DNA of 64,000 nucleotides. Source: Collinsella sp. AF20-14LB. Lineage in GTDB: Bacteria; Actinomycetota; Coriobacteriia; Coriobacteriales; Coriobacteriaceae. The position numbers and the translations under genes are program-made. The stretch covers positions 76,746 through 140,745 of the forward strand of contig NZ_QRWD01000001.1 of NCBI RefSeq assembly GCF_003459505.1. Direction: 5' to 3'. The notes beneath the pieces are model-generated. The model saw only the letters and a list, made by a program, of their open reading frames with translations, was not told the DNA's origin and did no database searches. Positions 1-10,213 of this stretch are shown in pieces; the first letter of the stretch is position 1; each line of letters opens with the position of its first letter.

Positions 1-29
1 TTAGGCGGGCGCCCCGGGGACGGACAAAC

Positions 30-572
30 CTACTCCGTCTCGCCCGGTCGAGCGCCGCGGGCCAGGGCGTCCTGGTACTCCTTGACGGCCTTGATCCTCT
101 GCATAGGCTTAAGGCGCTCGAACATGGTGTTGCCATGCAGGTGATCGATCTCGTGCTGTAGGCACACGCAGAACAGGTCGCCCGTAGCCTCGTAGCGAAT
201 CAGGTTTGCGTCCAAGTCGTACGCCTCGACGACGACATGGTCGGGACGCTCGATCTCGCAGCTAATGCCAGGGATGGACAGGCAGCCCTCGCCAAACGGC
301 ACCATATGGTCGCTCTGCTCCACAATCACGGGGTTGATGAGCACGTACGGGTCGTAGTCGTTCTTGTCGCTGTAGTCGCAGTCGATGGTGACGAGCTGAA
401 TAAGCTCGCCGATCTGCGGGGCAGCCAGGCCGCAGCCGCCGTTCTCGAACATCATCTTCTTCATCTTCTCGGCAAGCGCCTCGATCGCCGGGGTGATCTC
501 CTCGATGACGGCGCACTCCTGGCGCAGACGAGGGTCGGGCGACAGTACGATTCCGTTGGCTTCCATGGCCAT
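30..572 (-). CDS. def: Peptide deformylase
   Basis: Removes the N-terminal formyl group from nascent proteins at the ribosome. All three family motifs are present: GCGLAAPQ (residues 46-53), EGCLS (95-99) and HEIDH (140-144), giving metal ligands Cys97, His140 and His144. At 180 aa it has normal length. It starts 12 bp after the priA stop, so it is probably the second gene of a priA-def operon. The usual next gene, fmt, would lie outside the window. A second ATG at codon 3 is an alternative start. Confidence 0.96.
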   Translation of the reverse strand: MAMEANGIVLSPDPRLRQECAVIEEITPAIEALAEKMKKMMFENGGCGLAAPQIGELIQLVTIDCDYSDKNDYDPYVLINPVIVEQSDHMVPFGEGCLSIPGISCEIERPDHVVVEAYDLDANLIRYEATGDLFCVCLQHEIDHLHGNTMFERLKPMQRIKAVKEYQDALARGARPGETE

Positions 573-584
573 CCTTTCGGGTTG

Positions 585-3038
585 TTACATCAAATCATAG
601 GCATCGACGTCAACGCTCACGCTCACGCCGCGCACAGAGCCCACCTCTTTGAGGCAGGCGTCGATATCATCAGAGACATGGTACCCCACGGGCGACTTCA
701 CAAGCAGATGGAAGCGGTAACGGTCCTTGGCTCTCTCGATTACACACGAAGCCGGGCCCAGAACCTGCGGCACGGAACTCCCCGCCCGCAAAAAGTCGGA
801 CGCGGCGGCATGCCAGCGGCGCTTAAGAAGCTTTGCGATACGCCCGACGTAGTCCTGCGCGTCGTCTCGGTTCGCCGACCACACCAAGATGTTGACCAGG
901 CGAACAAACGGCGGGTACAGCGCGTCGCGGCGCTGGTCCAGGTCATAGTCGGTAAAGATCGAACGGTCGTGCTCAGCGACGGCGCGAATGACCGGATCCT
1001 CGGGCAGGTAGGTCTGGATGATGACCTCGCCGGGACGATCGCCGCGACCGGCACGGCCCGCGACCTGCTCCAGCAGATCGTAGGCGCGCTCCCCTGCTCT
1101 AAAATCGGGCATCTTGAGGGCAAAGTCGGCATTGACCACGCCCACGAGCGTGACTTCGGGAAAGTCGAGGCCCTTGGCGATCATCTGGGTACCCAACAGC
1201 ACCGCGCAATCGGCGGCATCGAACTGCTCGAGCAGCTTTTTGTGCGCATCCTTGCCGCGCGTGGAATCGGCATCCATGCGAATAATGGCGACGTCCTCGG
1301 GCAGCATCTGGTGCAATGCGTCCTCGATCTGCTGCGTGCCCAGCCCCATTTTTGCAAGATAGCGACTGCCACATTTGGGGCAACGGCTCGTGGGCGCGGG
1401 ATACGGCTGCACGCGCCAAGACGAACCGCATGTGTGACACTGCAGCGTGTGTGTGCGCTCGTGATACGTAAGCGCTGTGGAGCAGTGGTTGCAGGTGGGG
1501 ACGCAGCCGCACTCGCGGCACATCAGGAATGGCGCAAAGCCACGGCGGTTATGCAGCAACACGGCCTTCTCGCGGCGCTCGACCACACGCTCCAATCCCT
1601 CCATCAAGGGTTTTGAGAACATGGAGCGGCTGCCGTGTGCGAACTCGCGACGCAGGTCGGCAATGCGGACCTCGGGCAGCACGGCGTGTCCCGGGCGCTC
1701 GGGCATCTCGACGCGCGTCCAAGTGGTGCCGTTATACGTTCCATGGCGGCAGTGGTCGAGGGCCTCGGCAGAAGGCGTGGCCGAGCCCAGCACAAGTGGG
1801 CAGCGATAGCGGCGCGCCATCTCGGCCGCAACCTCGCGCGCATGGTAGCGCGGGCTGGAGCCCTGCTTGTAACTGGTCTCGTGTTCCTCGTCGATGATGA
1901 TGAGGCCCAGGTCGTCAAGCGGGCAAAAGAGCGCTGAGCGGGCGCCGACGACCACGCGGGCCGCACCGCTGGCGACCATATCCCACTGGTCCAGGCGCTC
2001 GCCAGCAGATAGACGCGAATGGAACACGGCGACCGTCTCGCCAAAGCGCGAGCGGAAGCGGCCGACGGTCTGGGCCGTCAGCGAGATCTCGGGCACGAGC
2101 ACGCAGGCAGAGCGGCCTGCCGCGAGCACGCGCTCGATAGCGGAGAGGTAAACCTCGGTTTTGCCGGAGCCGGTGACGCCGTCAACCAGCACCACGTCGC
2201 CATGAGCGTCAAGGCGGGCGCGCTCAATCTGCGCGAGTGCCTGTTGCTGGCCGTTGGTAAGGGAGACCGGCGCCTTGCCGCTTGCCGAGGACAGCGTAGT
2301 CTGCTCGCTGCAACCGCGCCAGGCACGGCGCTCCTCCACCACCACGATGCCGCGTTTTTCGAGCGCCTTGATGGTCGCCGACATACTGTTATAGAGAAGG
2401 TTGAGGTCGCGCGTCGTGACAGGACCACACTGGAGCGCCTCGATGAGTTGGCGCTGGCGGACCGCGGTCTTGGGTGGCGTGTAGTCAAAGCCTTCGGGCG
2501 TAAGCATCACCCAGCGGTTTTGGATGGGTTTGACGGCTGGACGCTCAACCGTCCACACACCGTCGTCGCCCTTGACCACACGCGGGCTGCCACCCGGAGG
2601 CAAGAACAGGCGCAGACACTCGGAAAGCGTCGCGACATACTCGCGGCTCATCCAACGTGCGATGCGGGCGGCTTCGGCGGTAAAGAGCGGTTTGCTGAGG
2701 ATGGCCTCGATGGGCTTGATGCGCACCGGGTCGAGGGAGTTGTTGCCCGGCAGATCGCCCAGATCAGGCGCAATGTCGACGACATAGCCCGCGGCGGCAC
2801 GGTTACCAAAGTGGACCAGGACCGTGGATCCGATCTGGACCTCGTTGGCAAGGGACTCGGGGATGCCGTAAGCAAACGGTTCCGACAGCGCACGGGTGGG
2901 GATGTCGAGGACCACGCTCGCGTAGGCGGCAGGGGGCTCGGGCGAAGGCTTAGACTGAGCCGAGGCAGCGGCAGGCTTGGGCTTCACCGGAGCTTCCTCC
3001 GGTTCCGGCAAACCAAACAGCGACAGTTGTTGAGCCAT
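585..3038 (-). CDS. priA: Primosomal protein N' (replication restart helicase PriA)
   Basis: Superfamily 2 DNA helicase that reloads the replisome at stalled forks. The 817 aa protein has a Pro/Ala-rich N-terminal tail (about residues 15-37), the 3'-DNA-binding and winged-helix regions, Walker A VTGSGKTEVY, a DEEH box and a cysteine-rich zinc insertion (CRECGC, CNHC, CHTC, CPKCGS) typical of PriA. The C-terminal helicase lobe has the GTQMIAKGLDFP and QVAGRAGR motifs. It is intact and lies directly upstream of def. Confidence 0.97.
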   Translation of the reverse strand: MAQQLSLFGLPEPEEAPVKPKPAAASAQSKPSPEPPAAYASVVLDIPTRALSEPFAYGIPESLANEVQIGSTVLVHFGNRAAAGYVVDIAPDLGDLPGNNSLDPVRIKPIEAILSKPLFTAEAARIARWMSREYVATLSECLRLFLPPGGSPRVVKGDDGVWTVERPAVKPIQNRWVMLTPEGFDYTPPKTAVRQRQLIEALQCGPVTTRDLNLLYNSMSATIKALEKRGIVVVEERRAWRGCSEQTTLSSASGKAPVSLTNGQQQALAQIERARLDAHGDVVLVDGVTGSGKTEVYLSAIERVLAAGRSACVLVPEISLTAQTVGRFRSRFGETVAVFHSRLSAGERLDQWDMVASGAARVVVGARSALFCPLDDLGLIIIDEEHETSYKQGSSPRYHAREVAAEMARRYRCPLVLGSATPSAEALDHCRHGTYNGTTWTRVEMPERPGHAVLPEVRIADLRREFAHGSRSMFSKPLMEGLERVVERREKAVLLHNRRGFAPFLMCRECGCVPTCNHCSTALTYHERTHTLQCHTCGSSWRVQPYPAPTSRCPKCGSRYLAKMGLGTQQIEDALHQMLPEDVAIIRMDADSTRGKDAHKKLLEQFDAADCAVLLGTQMIAKGLDFPEVTLVGVVNADFALKMPDFRAGERAYDLLEQVAGRAGRGDRPGEVIIQTYLPEDPVIRAVAEHDRSIFTDYDLDQRRDALYPPFVRLVNILVWSANRDDAQDYVGRIAKLLKRRWHAAASDFLRAGSSVPQVLGPASCVIERAKDRYRFHLLVKSPVGYHVSDDIDACLKEVGSVRGVSVSVDVDAYDLM

Positions 3039-3070
3039 ACACCACCTCTAACGAACGGACCTGAAAGGGG

Positions 3071-3172
3071 TGGGACAAAACAATCAGTAGAGTTTGTCCC
3101 ATGGCCGATACGAGTGTCGAGCTCGTTGCGTCACTCGAACATGGGACAAACACTACTGATTATTTTGTCCCA
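3071..3172. repeat. Intergenic inverted-repeat hairpin (33-nt arms, 36-nt core)
   Basis: Arms 3071-3103 and 3140-3172 pair over 31 of 33 positions around a 36-nt core. Each arm is itself quasi-palindromic (TGGGACAAA...TTTGTCCCA). A single similar arm recurs at 48330-48360. It lies between priA and gltX. It could fold into a large hairpin or cruciform; its function is unknown. Confidence 0.75.
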
Positions 3173-3191
3173 GCAACCCACTCATCGGTAC

Positions 3192-3225
3192 AGAAACAAG
3201 AGCCCCGCTCGGGTGAACGGGGCTC
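3192..3225 (-). terminator. Probable terminator after gltX
   Basis: On the minus strand an 8-bp GC stem (GAGCCCCG/CGGGGCTC, 10-nt loop) is followed by a short T-rich run (TTGTTT). It sits about 25 bp after the gltX stop. Confidence 0.6.
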
Positions 3226-3248
3226 GGATACATGCATTTGCGCGTCTA

Positions 3249-4724
3249 CTACAGCGCCATCGTGCGAGCGCGGTCGATACGCGCCAGGCAGTCGTCGCGG
3301 CCGACGAGCGCCATGGTCTCGCCCAGCGGAGGGCTCACCATGTTGCCGCAGACGGCGACGCGCACGGCCTGGAACACCACGCGCTTCTTGAGGTCCATCT
3401 GCTCGGGCAGCGGCTCAAGCGCGGCGTCGATGGCCTCGGCAGTCCACTTGTCCACGCCCTCGAGCGCGGCCTTGGCGGCATCCAGAATGGCGCCAAGGCC
3501 TTCCTTAGCCAGGCCCTTGTTAACGGATTTCTCGTCATACTCGAGCGTCTCGGCCGTAGCAAAGATGGGAGCGGCGACGGTCACGGCGTCGGCCGGCATC
3601 TTGGTGCGCGGCTTGACGATGGCGGCAAGCGCATCAATCCAGTCCTCGCCGTACTCGACGTTGCCCTCGATGAGACCTGCCTCGTGCAGTTCGGGGACCA
3701 TGATTTCATCGGCAAACTGCGCGTCGGACATGCCGTTGATGTACTCGGCATTGACCCAATCGAGCTTCTTGGGATCGAAGGTCGCCGGGTTCTTGGAGAT
3801 GCGGTCGAGCGAGAACTTGCTGGCTAGGACATCGCGCGGGATGATCGTGGTCTCGCCGTCGAGCGACCAGCCGAGCAGCGCCAGGTAGTTGACGAAGGCG
3901 TCGGAAAGGTAACCGGCGTCGCGGTACTCCTCCACCGAAGTTGCGCCGTGGCGCTTGGAGAGCTTCTTACCGTCGGCGCCCAGGATCATGGAGATGTGGG
4001 CGAACGTGGGCACGGGCGCGCCGAGGGCCTCGTAGACCATGACCTGGCGCGGGGTGTTGGACAGGTGGTCGTCGCCGCGGATGACATGGGTGATCTTCAT
4101 CATGGCGTCGTCGACGACGGTCGCGAAGTTGTACGTGGGCGTGCCATCGGAGCGGAAGATGACAAAGTCGTCGAGCTCCTTGGCGTCGAAGGTCACTTCG
4201 CCGTGGACGGCGTCGTGGATACGGACGTCGCCGCGGTCCTCGGGCACCTTGATGCGCAGGACGTAGGACTCGCCGGCCTCGATGCGGCGGCGGGCCTCCT
4301 CGGGATCAAGATCGCGGCAGCGGCGCTGATAGCCCTGGAAGGGGTCCTTGCGCTCCTGCGCGGCCTTACGATCGGCATCGAGCTGTTCCTTGGTGCAGAA
4401 GCAGGGATAGGCCTTGCCCTCATCCCAAAGCTTCTGGGCGGCCTGCTTATACAGGTCCAGGCGCTCGGTCTGGGCGTAGGGGCCATAGTCGCCGCCCACC
4501 TCGGGACCCTCGTCCCAGTCCAGGCCAAGCCAACGCATGGCGCGCAGGATGATCTGCGTGTTTTCGTCGGTGGAGCGGGTGGGGTCGGTGTCGTCGATGC
4601 GCAGGATGAACGTGCCGCCGTTAGCGCGGGCGAAAGCCCAGTTATAGATAGCGGTGCGGGCGCCGCCGATGTGCAGCTTGCCCGTCGGTGAGGGTGCAAA
4701 GCGGACGCGAACGTCTGATGCCAT
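3249..4724 (-). CDS. gltX: Glutamyl-tRNA synthetase
   Basis: Class I aminoacyl-tRNA synthetase charging tRNA-Glu (tRNA-Gln as well in bacteria that use the transamidation route; not tested here). The catalytic start RFAPSPTGKLHIGGART carries the HIGH-type motif, and KLSKRHG is the KMSKS motif. The start was placed at the ATG at 4724, giving 491 aa, because a GAGGAG ribosome site sits just upstream. An in-frame ATG at 4763 lacks such a site. It is transcribed alone between two intergenic hairpins. Confidence 0.96.
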   Translation of the reverse strand: MASDVRVRFAPSPTGKLHIGGARTAIYNWAFARANGGTFILRIDDTDPTRSTDENTQIILRAMRWLGLDWDEGPEVGGDYGPYAQTERLDLYKQAAQKLWDEGKAYPCFCTKEQLDADRKAAQERKDPFQGYQRRCRDLDPEEARRRIEAGESYVLRIKVPEDRGDVRIHDAVHGEVTFDAKELDDFVIFRSDGTPTYNFATVVDDAMMKITHVIRGDDHLSNTPRQVMVYEALGAPVPTFAHISMILGADGKKLSKRHGATSVEEYRDAGYLSDAFVNYLALLGWSLDGETTIIPRDVLASKFSLDRISKNPATFDPKKLDWVNAEYINGMSDAQFADEIMVPELHEAGLIEGNVEYGEDWIDALAAIVKPRTKMPADAVTVAAPIFATAETLEYDEKSVNKGLAKEGLGAILDAAKAALEGVDKWTAEAIDAALEPLPEQMDLKKRVVFQAVRVAVCGNMVSPPLGETMALVGRDDCLARIDRARTMAL

Positions 4725-4804
4725 GGAAATCTCCTCGATTACAGGATGGATGTCTAACCGCACCAGTATAAAGCATCAAAGCAACCTCCGCACAAAGGGC
4801 ACCG

Positions 4805-4902
4805 ACCTACTCATTGGGGACAGGCTTAAATGACCAGTCTTTGGGCAACCTGTCGGCACTTAGCCAAGGATGGTCATTTAAGTGTGTCCCCAATGAGTAG
4901 GT
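4805..4902. repeat. Intergenic inverted-repeat hairpin (32-nt arms, 34-nt core)
   Basis: Arms 4805-4836 and 4871-4902 pair over 30 of 32 positions around a 34-nt core. The arms are unrelated in sequence to those at 3071. The core word TCGGCACTTAG recurs in the repeat near 45064-45112 (opposite strand). It lies between the divergent gltX and metK genes, which are separated by 283 bp. Confidence 0.75.
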
Positions 4903-5007
4903 GCGGAAAGGGTGTGAATGTTTGATTTACGCGCTATGATGTGCCCTTGCATAGAGAGCCCAGCGGAATGGTAACGGTCGCCGGGACACGTTTTTGAAAG
5001 GACAATC

Positions 5008-6288
<1,281 letters not shown>

Positions 6289-6325
6289 GCTAGCGGCAAA
6301 AGCTACAGCCAAATCGAAACGCACC

Positions 6326-6361
6326 AAAAGAGGTACCGGACCAACCGGTACCTCTTTTTTA
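6326..6361 (+). terminator. Rho-independent terminator after metK
   Basis: The stem AGAGGTACCGG/CCGGTACCTCT with a 5-nt loop is followed by TTTTTT. A-rich sequence on the other side could make it work in both directions. Confidence 0.9.
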
Positions 6362-6454
6362 TTAACCGGTGGTGAAGATGAGCCGACCTGGGACGCAGAA
6401 TAGGTCACCAGCTCATGAATTTTGCAGCACGAGCGCCTCTACCATGTATCCTTA

Positions 6455-6576
6455 GTCCCGAGGGGCGGGGCATAAGGTCGATCGCGAGTTCCGCACGAGC
6501 CGGAGAGCACTTAATGTGCTCTCCGTGCGAGTCAGGACTGTCCGAGCAGGCGACCTTATGCCCCGCCCCTCGGGAC
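6455..6576. repeat. Large palindromic element, copy 1 (26-bp perfect arms, conserved 70-nt core)
   Basis: Arms 6455-6480 and 6551-6576 are perfect reverse complements (26/26). The enclosed core 6481-6550 contains an inner stem GGAGAGCAC (6502-6510)/GTGCTCTCC (6516-6524). The same core, in the opposite orientation, occurs at 44839-44906 inside arms of different sequence. The element ends 23 bp before the serine ammonia-lyase start. Weaker inverted similarity continues outside the arms towards that gene's ribosome site. Function unknown; it could be a structured RNA, a regulatory hairpin or a mobile palindrome. Confidence 0.85.
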
Positions 6577-6599
6577 GACGGGATAGAACAGGAGCGCAT

Positions 6600-8207
6600 A
6601 TGGCAGGCAAGCCACAAACACTAGCTACGACCTCGGCATTCGAGATCTTGGGCCCCGTCATGGTCGGCCCCAGCTCATCGCACACCGCCGGCGCCCTGCG
6701 CTGCGCACAAGTTGCCGCCAGCCTGCTGGAAGGCCGCATCACCAAAGTCACCTTTGGCCTGTGGAACTCCTTCGCCCACACCTACCGCGGCCACGGCACC
6801 GACCGCGCTCTCGTCGCGGGCATTCTGGGCCTCGACACCGATGACGAGAACATCAAGCAGGCCTTTGACCTCGCACGTGAGCAGGGCCTCGAATATCACT
6901 TTGACATCAAGGGCGACGACGCCTCCATCCACCCCAACACCGTCGACATCGATATGGTCGACGCCACGGGCGCCACGGCGCAGGTCCGCGGCGAGAGCTT
7001 GGGCGGCGGCAAGATGCGCATCAGCCGCATTAACGGCGTCGGCGTCGACATCTCGGGCATGTATTCCACGCTCTTCGTGGCGCACCAGGACGTCCCCGGC
7101 GTGCTCGCAGCGCTCACCAACCTGCTCGCCTACGCCCATGTGAACATCGCCTTCTGCCGCACCTACCGCACCGAAGTGGGCGGCCAGGCCTACTCCGTCT
7201 TTGAGACCGACGGCGCCCCCGACGACACCGTCGTCCCCATGCTCCGCAAGCTCGACAATGTCGATTACGCGACCTTTATCGAGCTCCCCGGTTCTGCCTC
7301 GTCGCTCTCCCCCGGCGTCTCGGCAAAGGAAATCTTCGACGACGGCGAGCAGCTGCTCGATGCGTGCGAGGAACTGGGGCTCAACATCGGCGCCGTCATG
7401 GCCGTGCGTGAGGCACGTCTGACCGGCGAGGCACACGCTATCGCCGCCATGCGCCGCGTACTCGACGTCATGCGCGAAGAGACCACAGCCCCCATTTCCA
7501 ATCCACAGCGCTCGCTCGGCGGCCTCATCGGCGGCGAGGCAAAGCTTGTCGATGCCACCAGCCGAAACGATCTGAGCATAAGCCTGATGGGCGCCGTCCA
7601 GACTGACGCCGTGGCCCGCGCCATGGCCGTGCTCGAGCGCTCGGCCACGATGGGCGTAATCGTCGCAGCTCCGACGGCAGGATCAGCGGGCGTCGTCCCC
7701 GGCTGTGTGCTGGCACTCGCAGACCATTTGCAGCTGGACGACGAGCAGGTCATGGATGCCCTTTATTGCGCCGCCGCCATCGGCCTCAACCTCACCACGA
7801 GCGCCTGCGTTGCCGGCGCCGAGGGCGGCTGCCAGGCTGAGGTAGGAAGTGCGGCCGCCATGGCTGCCGCCGCGCTGGTGCAGATGCTCGGCGGCACACC
7901 CGAGCAGGCGCTCGATGCCAGTTCCATCGCGCTGAGTAATCTGCTGGGCCTCGTTTGTGACCCCGTCGGTGGCCTCGTGGAGGTGCCCTGCCAAAACCGC
8001 AACGCCATCGGTGTGGCAGCCGCCTTTAGCTCCGCACAGCTTGCCCTCGCCGGCATTAAGAGCCTGGTGCCGTTTGACCAGATGGCGCACGTCGTGCTCT
8101 CGGTGGGCCACGCGTTGCCGGCCACGCTGCGCGAGACGGCAAAGGGCGGCATCGCGCAGGCTCCGGCCGCACTTTCGGCCTGTGCAAAATGCGGTGTGTG
8201 CGGATAG
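6600..8207 (+). CDS. sdaA: L-serine ammonia-lyase, single-chain iron-sulfur type
   Basis: Deaminates L-serine to pyruvate and ammonia with a [4Fe-4S] cluster. The N-terminal beta domain carries SSSHTAGA (residues 25-32), then an ACT-like stretch (about residues 140-215). The alpha domain carries CVAGAEGGCQAEVG and CDPVGGLVEVPCQNRNA, and the protein ends in KCGVCG; these cysteines fit the cluster ligands. The start at 6600 (535 aa) follows an AGGAG site. A longer in-frame start at 6516 would run through the palindrome and is unlikely. Confidence 0.93.
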   Translation: MAGKPQTLATTSAFEILGPVMVGPSSSHTAGALRCAQVAASLLEGRITKVTFGLWNSFAHTYRGHGTDRALVAGILGLDTDDENIKQAFDLAREQGLEYHFDIKGDDASIHPNTVDIDMVDATGATAQVRGESLGGGKMRISRINGVGVDISGMYSTLFVAHQDVPGVLAALTNLLAYAHVNIAFCRTYRTEVGGQAYSVFETDGAPDDTVVPMLRKLDNVDYATFIELPGSASSLSPGVSAKEIFDDGEQLLDACEELGLNIGAVMAVREARLTGEAHAIAAMRRVLDVMREETTAPISNPQRSLGGLIGGEAKLVDATSRNDLSISLMGAVQTDAVARAMAVLERSATMGVIVAAPTAGSAGVVPGCVLALADHLQLDDEQVMDALYCAAAIGLNLTTSACVAGAEGGCQAEVGSAAAMAAAALVQMLGGTPEQALDASSIALSNLLGLVCDPVGGLVEVPCQNRNAIGVAAAFSSAQLALAGIKSLVPFDQMAHVVLSVGHALPATLRETAKGGIAQAPAALSACAKCGVCG

Positions 8208-8225
8208 CGACAAAGAACGACTCGA

Positions 8226-8247
8226 AGGTGGGACAAATGTCCCACCT
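8226..8247 (+). terminator. Short perfect hairpin after sdaA
   Basis: AGGTGGGA/TCCCACCT with a 6-nt loop is followed by CTTTT. It fits a terminator for the serine ammonia-lyase gene. It also carries the GGGACAAA/TTTGTCCC-like motif seen in the hairpins at 3071 and 48330. Confidence 0.55.
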
Positions 8248-8356
8248 CTTTTGAATGCTACCGTTTCCATACCACAATCAACTAGGTAATCGCTATAATG
8301 CAAGCCCAGTAAAAACACGATGAGCCGCAAGGCAAAATCCGAAGGATATGCATACG

Positions 8357-10081
8357 ATGTCGCAAAACGATCGAACTCAACTGATTCCCGATCCGCAGCA
8401 GCCGAGCAGGCACACCGGCGGCGTTCAGTCGCCGCGTCCTATCGCGCCGAGCCACGGTCAGCAGCGTGGTGCGGCAAACGCTTCGCAACGCCCGAACCAG
8501 CAGCGCCAGCAACGTCAGCAGCGCCAGGCAAACGGCAATACGCCCAAGCAGCCCCCCACGCACGGTCGAGGCGATCGCGGCCCCGCGCGCAAACCCACCG
8601 GGAACAATAAGTCGGGCAAAAAGACGACGCTCTTTGTCCTCCTGGGTCTTATCGTCATTGTCTATATCGTAGGCGCCGTAGCATTTTCGCAGGTAGCCTA
8701 CCCCAACACCACCATCGCCGGCGTCGACGTCTCGTTCTCAAACGCATCGTCTGCCGCCACCAAGGTCAACTCGGCGTGGAAGCACTATAAGCTCACCGTG
8801 ACAGGCGATGACTTTAGCTGGACCTATCAGCCCGAGTCCGATGAGCCCATTGTCGACGGCGAAGCTGCCGCAAAAGAGATTATCAGCCGCAACGAAGCCA
8901 TTGTATGGCCGGTTCGCCTTGTAGAATCCTTAAGCGGCAAGACCAAAACAACCGCTAGCTCCAACGAAGTCGATCTTGATCAAGACGTCGACCTGTCCAT
9001 GCTCTCCGACACCTTTGACCAAAAGCAGTTTGAGAAGGATCTGGGCGCCGCCGTCGACGAGTTTAACGAGGGGCGTTCGGGCGCGTTCGAGGCCAATAGC
9101 TCCTATGACGAGCAGGCCGGCAAGTTTACCGTCGAGAAGGCGCGCTCCAACGAAAAACTCAACCGCGAGCATGTCATTAAGTATGCCGAGCTCGAGCTTG
9201 CCTCGCTGGCCGAGACCGTAGATCTTTCCAAGCTCGGCAACGATGCCTATGAGCCGCTCAATGGAACGCTGACTGATGATCAGATTCAGTCTGCATGCGA
9301 TGCCGCCAACAACTTCTTGGGCGTCAACGTGACCCTCAAGCTCAACGGCGAGGATGCCGGCAAGGTTGATGGCAGCTCCGTGTTGCAGTGGATCAGCTTT
9401 GCCGATCCGGCCAACCCCACGCTCGATACGTCGCAGATCAGCAGCTGGGCAGCCGAGCTCGCCAACGGCTTCAATACCGTGGGCTCCACTCGCTGGTGGA
9501 CGCGCGCCGATGGCAAGCAATGCGCCGTCGAAGGCGGCGACTTTGGTTGGTCCATCGACAGCAGCTCGCTCGCCAAGCAGGTCGAGGACGCCATTAACAA
9601 CAAGCAGACCGGCGAAATCGAGATCAAGTACTCCCAGAAGGCCGACACCTTTACTGCAAAGGGAGAGCCCGACTGGAAGGCATACGTCGATGTCGATCTG
9701 TCCGAGCAGCACGCGCGCTACTACGACGAGAGCGGCAATATCGTGTGGGAGGCCAACTTTATCTCCGGCAAGCCGGGAGAGGACGCCACGCCCGAAGGCG
9801 TTTGGCAGATCAACAGCAACAATGGCGCCAGCAAGCTCATCGGTGCCAAGGACCCCGAGACCGGCAAGCCCAAATACGAGAGCCCGGTCAGCTATTGGAT
9901 GCCGTTTGAGGGAAACATGGTCGGTTTCCACGATGCAACGTGGCAAAACGACAAGAGTTTCGACGATCCCAACTCCTACAAGTGGTGCGGCAGCCACGGA
10001 TGCATCAACCTTCGCCTGGCCGACGCCAAGGCGCTGCACGATTGCATCAAAGTCGGCCTGTGCGTGGTTGTCCACTCGTAG
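8357..10081 (+). CDS. L,D-transpeptidase (YkuD family), membrane-anchored
   Basis: Cross-links peptidoglycan peptides outside the membrane. Layout: a long Gln/Arg/Pro-rich tail with no predicted fold (about residues 1-88), one membrane helix (about 91-110), an extracellular region resembling the peptidoglycan-binding module often found in this family, and a C-terminal YkuD domain with HDA and SHGCINLR; Cys549 is the expected nucleophile. The start at 8357 (574 aa) is favoured over the ATG at 8348 because the GAAGGA site lies 10 nt upstream of the former and only 1 nt upstream of the latter. Confidence 0.9.
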   Translation: MSQNDRTQLIPDPQQPSRHTGGVQSPRPIAPSHGQQRGAANASQRPNQQRQQRQQRQANGNTPKQPPTHGRGDRGPARKPTGNNKSGKKTTLFVLLGLIVIVYIVGAVAFSQVAYPNTTIAGVDVSFSNASSAATKVNSAWKHYKLTVTGDDFSWTYQPESDEPIVDGEAAAKEIISRNEAIVWPVRLVESLSGKTKTTASSNEVDLDQDVDLSMLSDTFDQKQFEKDLGAAVDEFNEGRSGAFEANSSYDEQAGKFTVEKARSNEKLNREHVIKYAELELASLAETVDLSKLGNDAYEPLNGTLTDDQIQSACDAANNFLGVNVTLKLNGEDAGKVDGSSVLQWISFADPANPTLDTSQISSWAAELANGFNTVGSTRWWTRADGKQCAVEGGDFGWSIDSSSLAKQVEDAINNKQTGEIEIKYSQKADTFTAKGEPDWKAYVDVDLSEQHARYYDESGNIVWEANFISGKPGEDATPEGVWQINSNNGASKLIGAKDPETGKPKYESPVSYWMPFEGNMVGFHDATWQNDKSFDDPNSYKWCGSHGCINLRLADAKALHDCIKVGLCVVVHS

Positions 10082-10213
10082 TGCAACGCGCGCATTCATA
10101 CAACATGCAACTGCTGCGACCAATCTAACAATTCCGAAAAATACCGTCCTATGCGCCTGCCCCAACCGGCGGGCGCATATACTTATCAAGGTTCTTTCTA
10201 TAAAGGAGACGCT

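Noticed and set aside
1..29. Start of a downstream fmt gene
   Set aside because: No start codon giving a frame that continues off the left edge was found in these 29 bases.
2019..3827. Plus-strand open frame spanning priA and part of gltX
   Set aside because: It crosses two certain minus-strand genes and the hairpin between them, and its product is Arg/Gly/His-rich without motifs.
4903..5007. Possible SAM riboswitch upstream of metK
   Set aside because: The leader is short and lacks recognisable SAM-riboswitch core motifs; only a ribosome site is clear.
6516..6599. Longer N-terminus for the serine ammonia-lyase
   Set aside because: The extra codons translate the palindrome arm; the ATG at 6600 has a ribosome site and begins the conserved domain.
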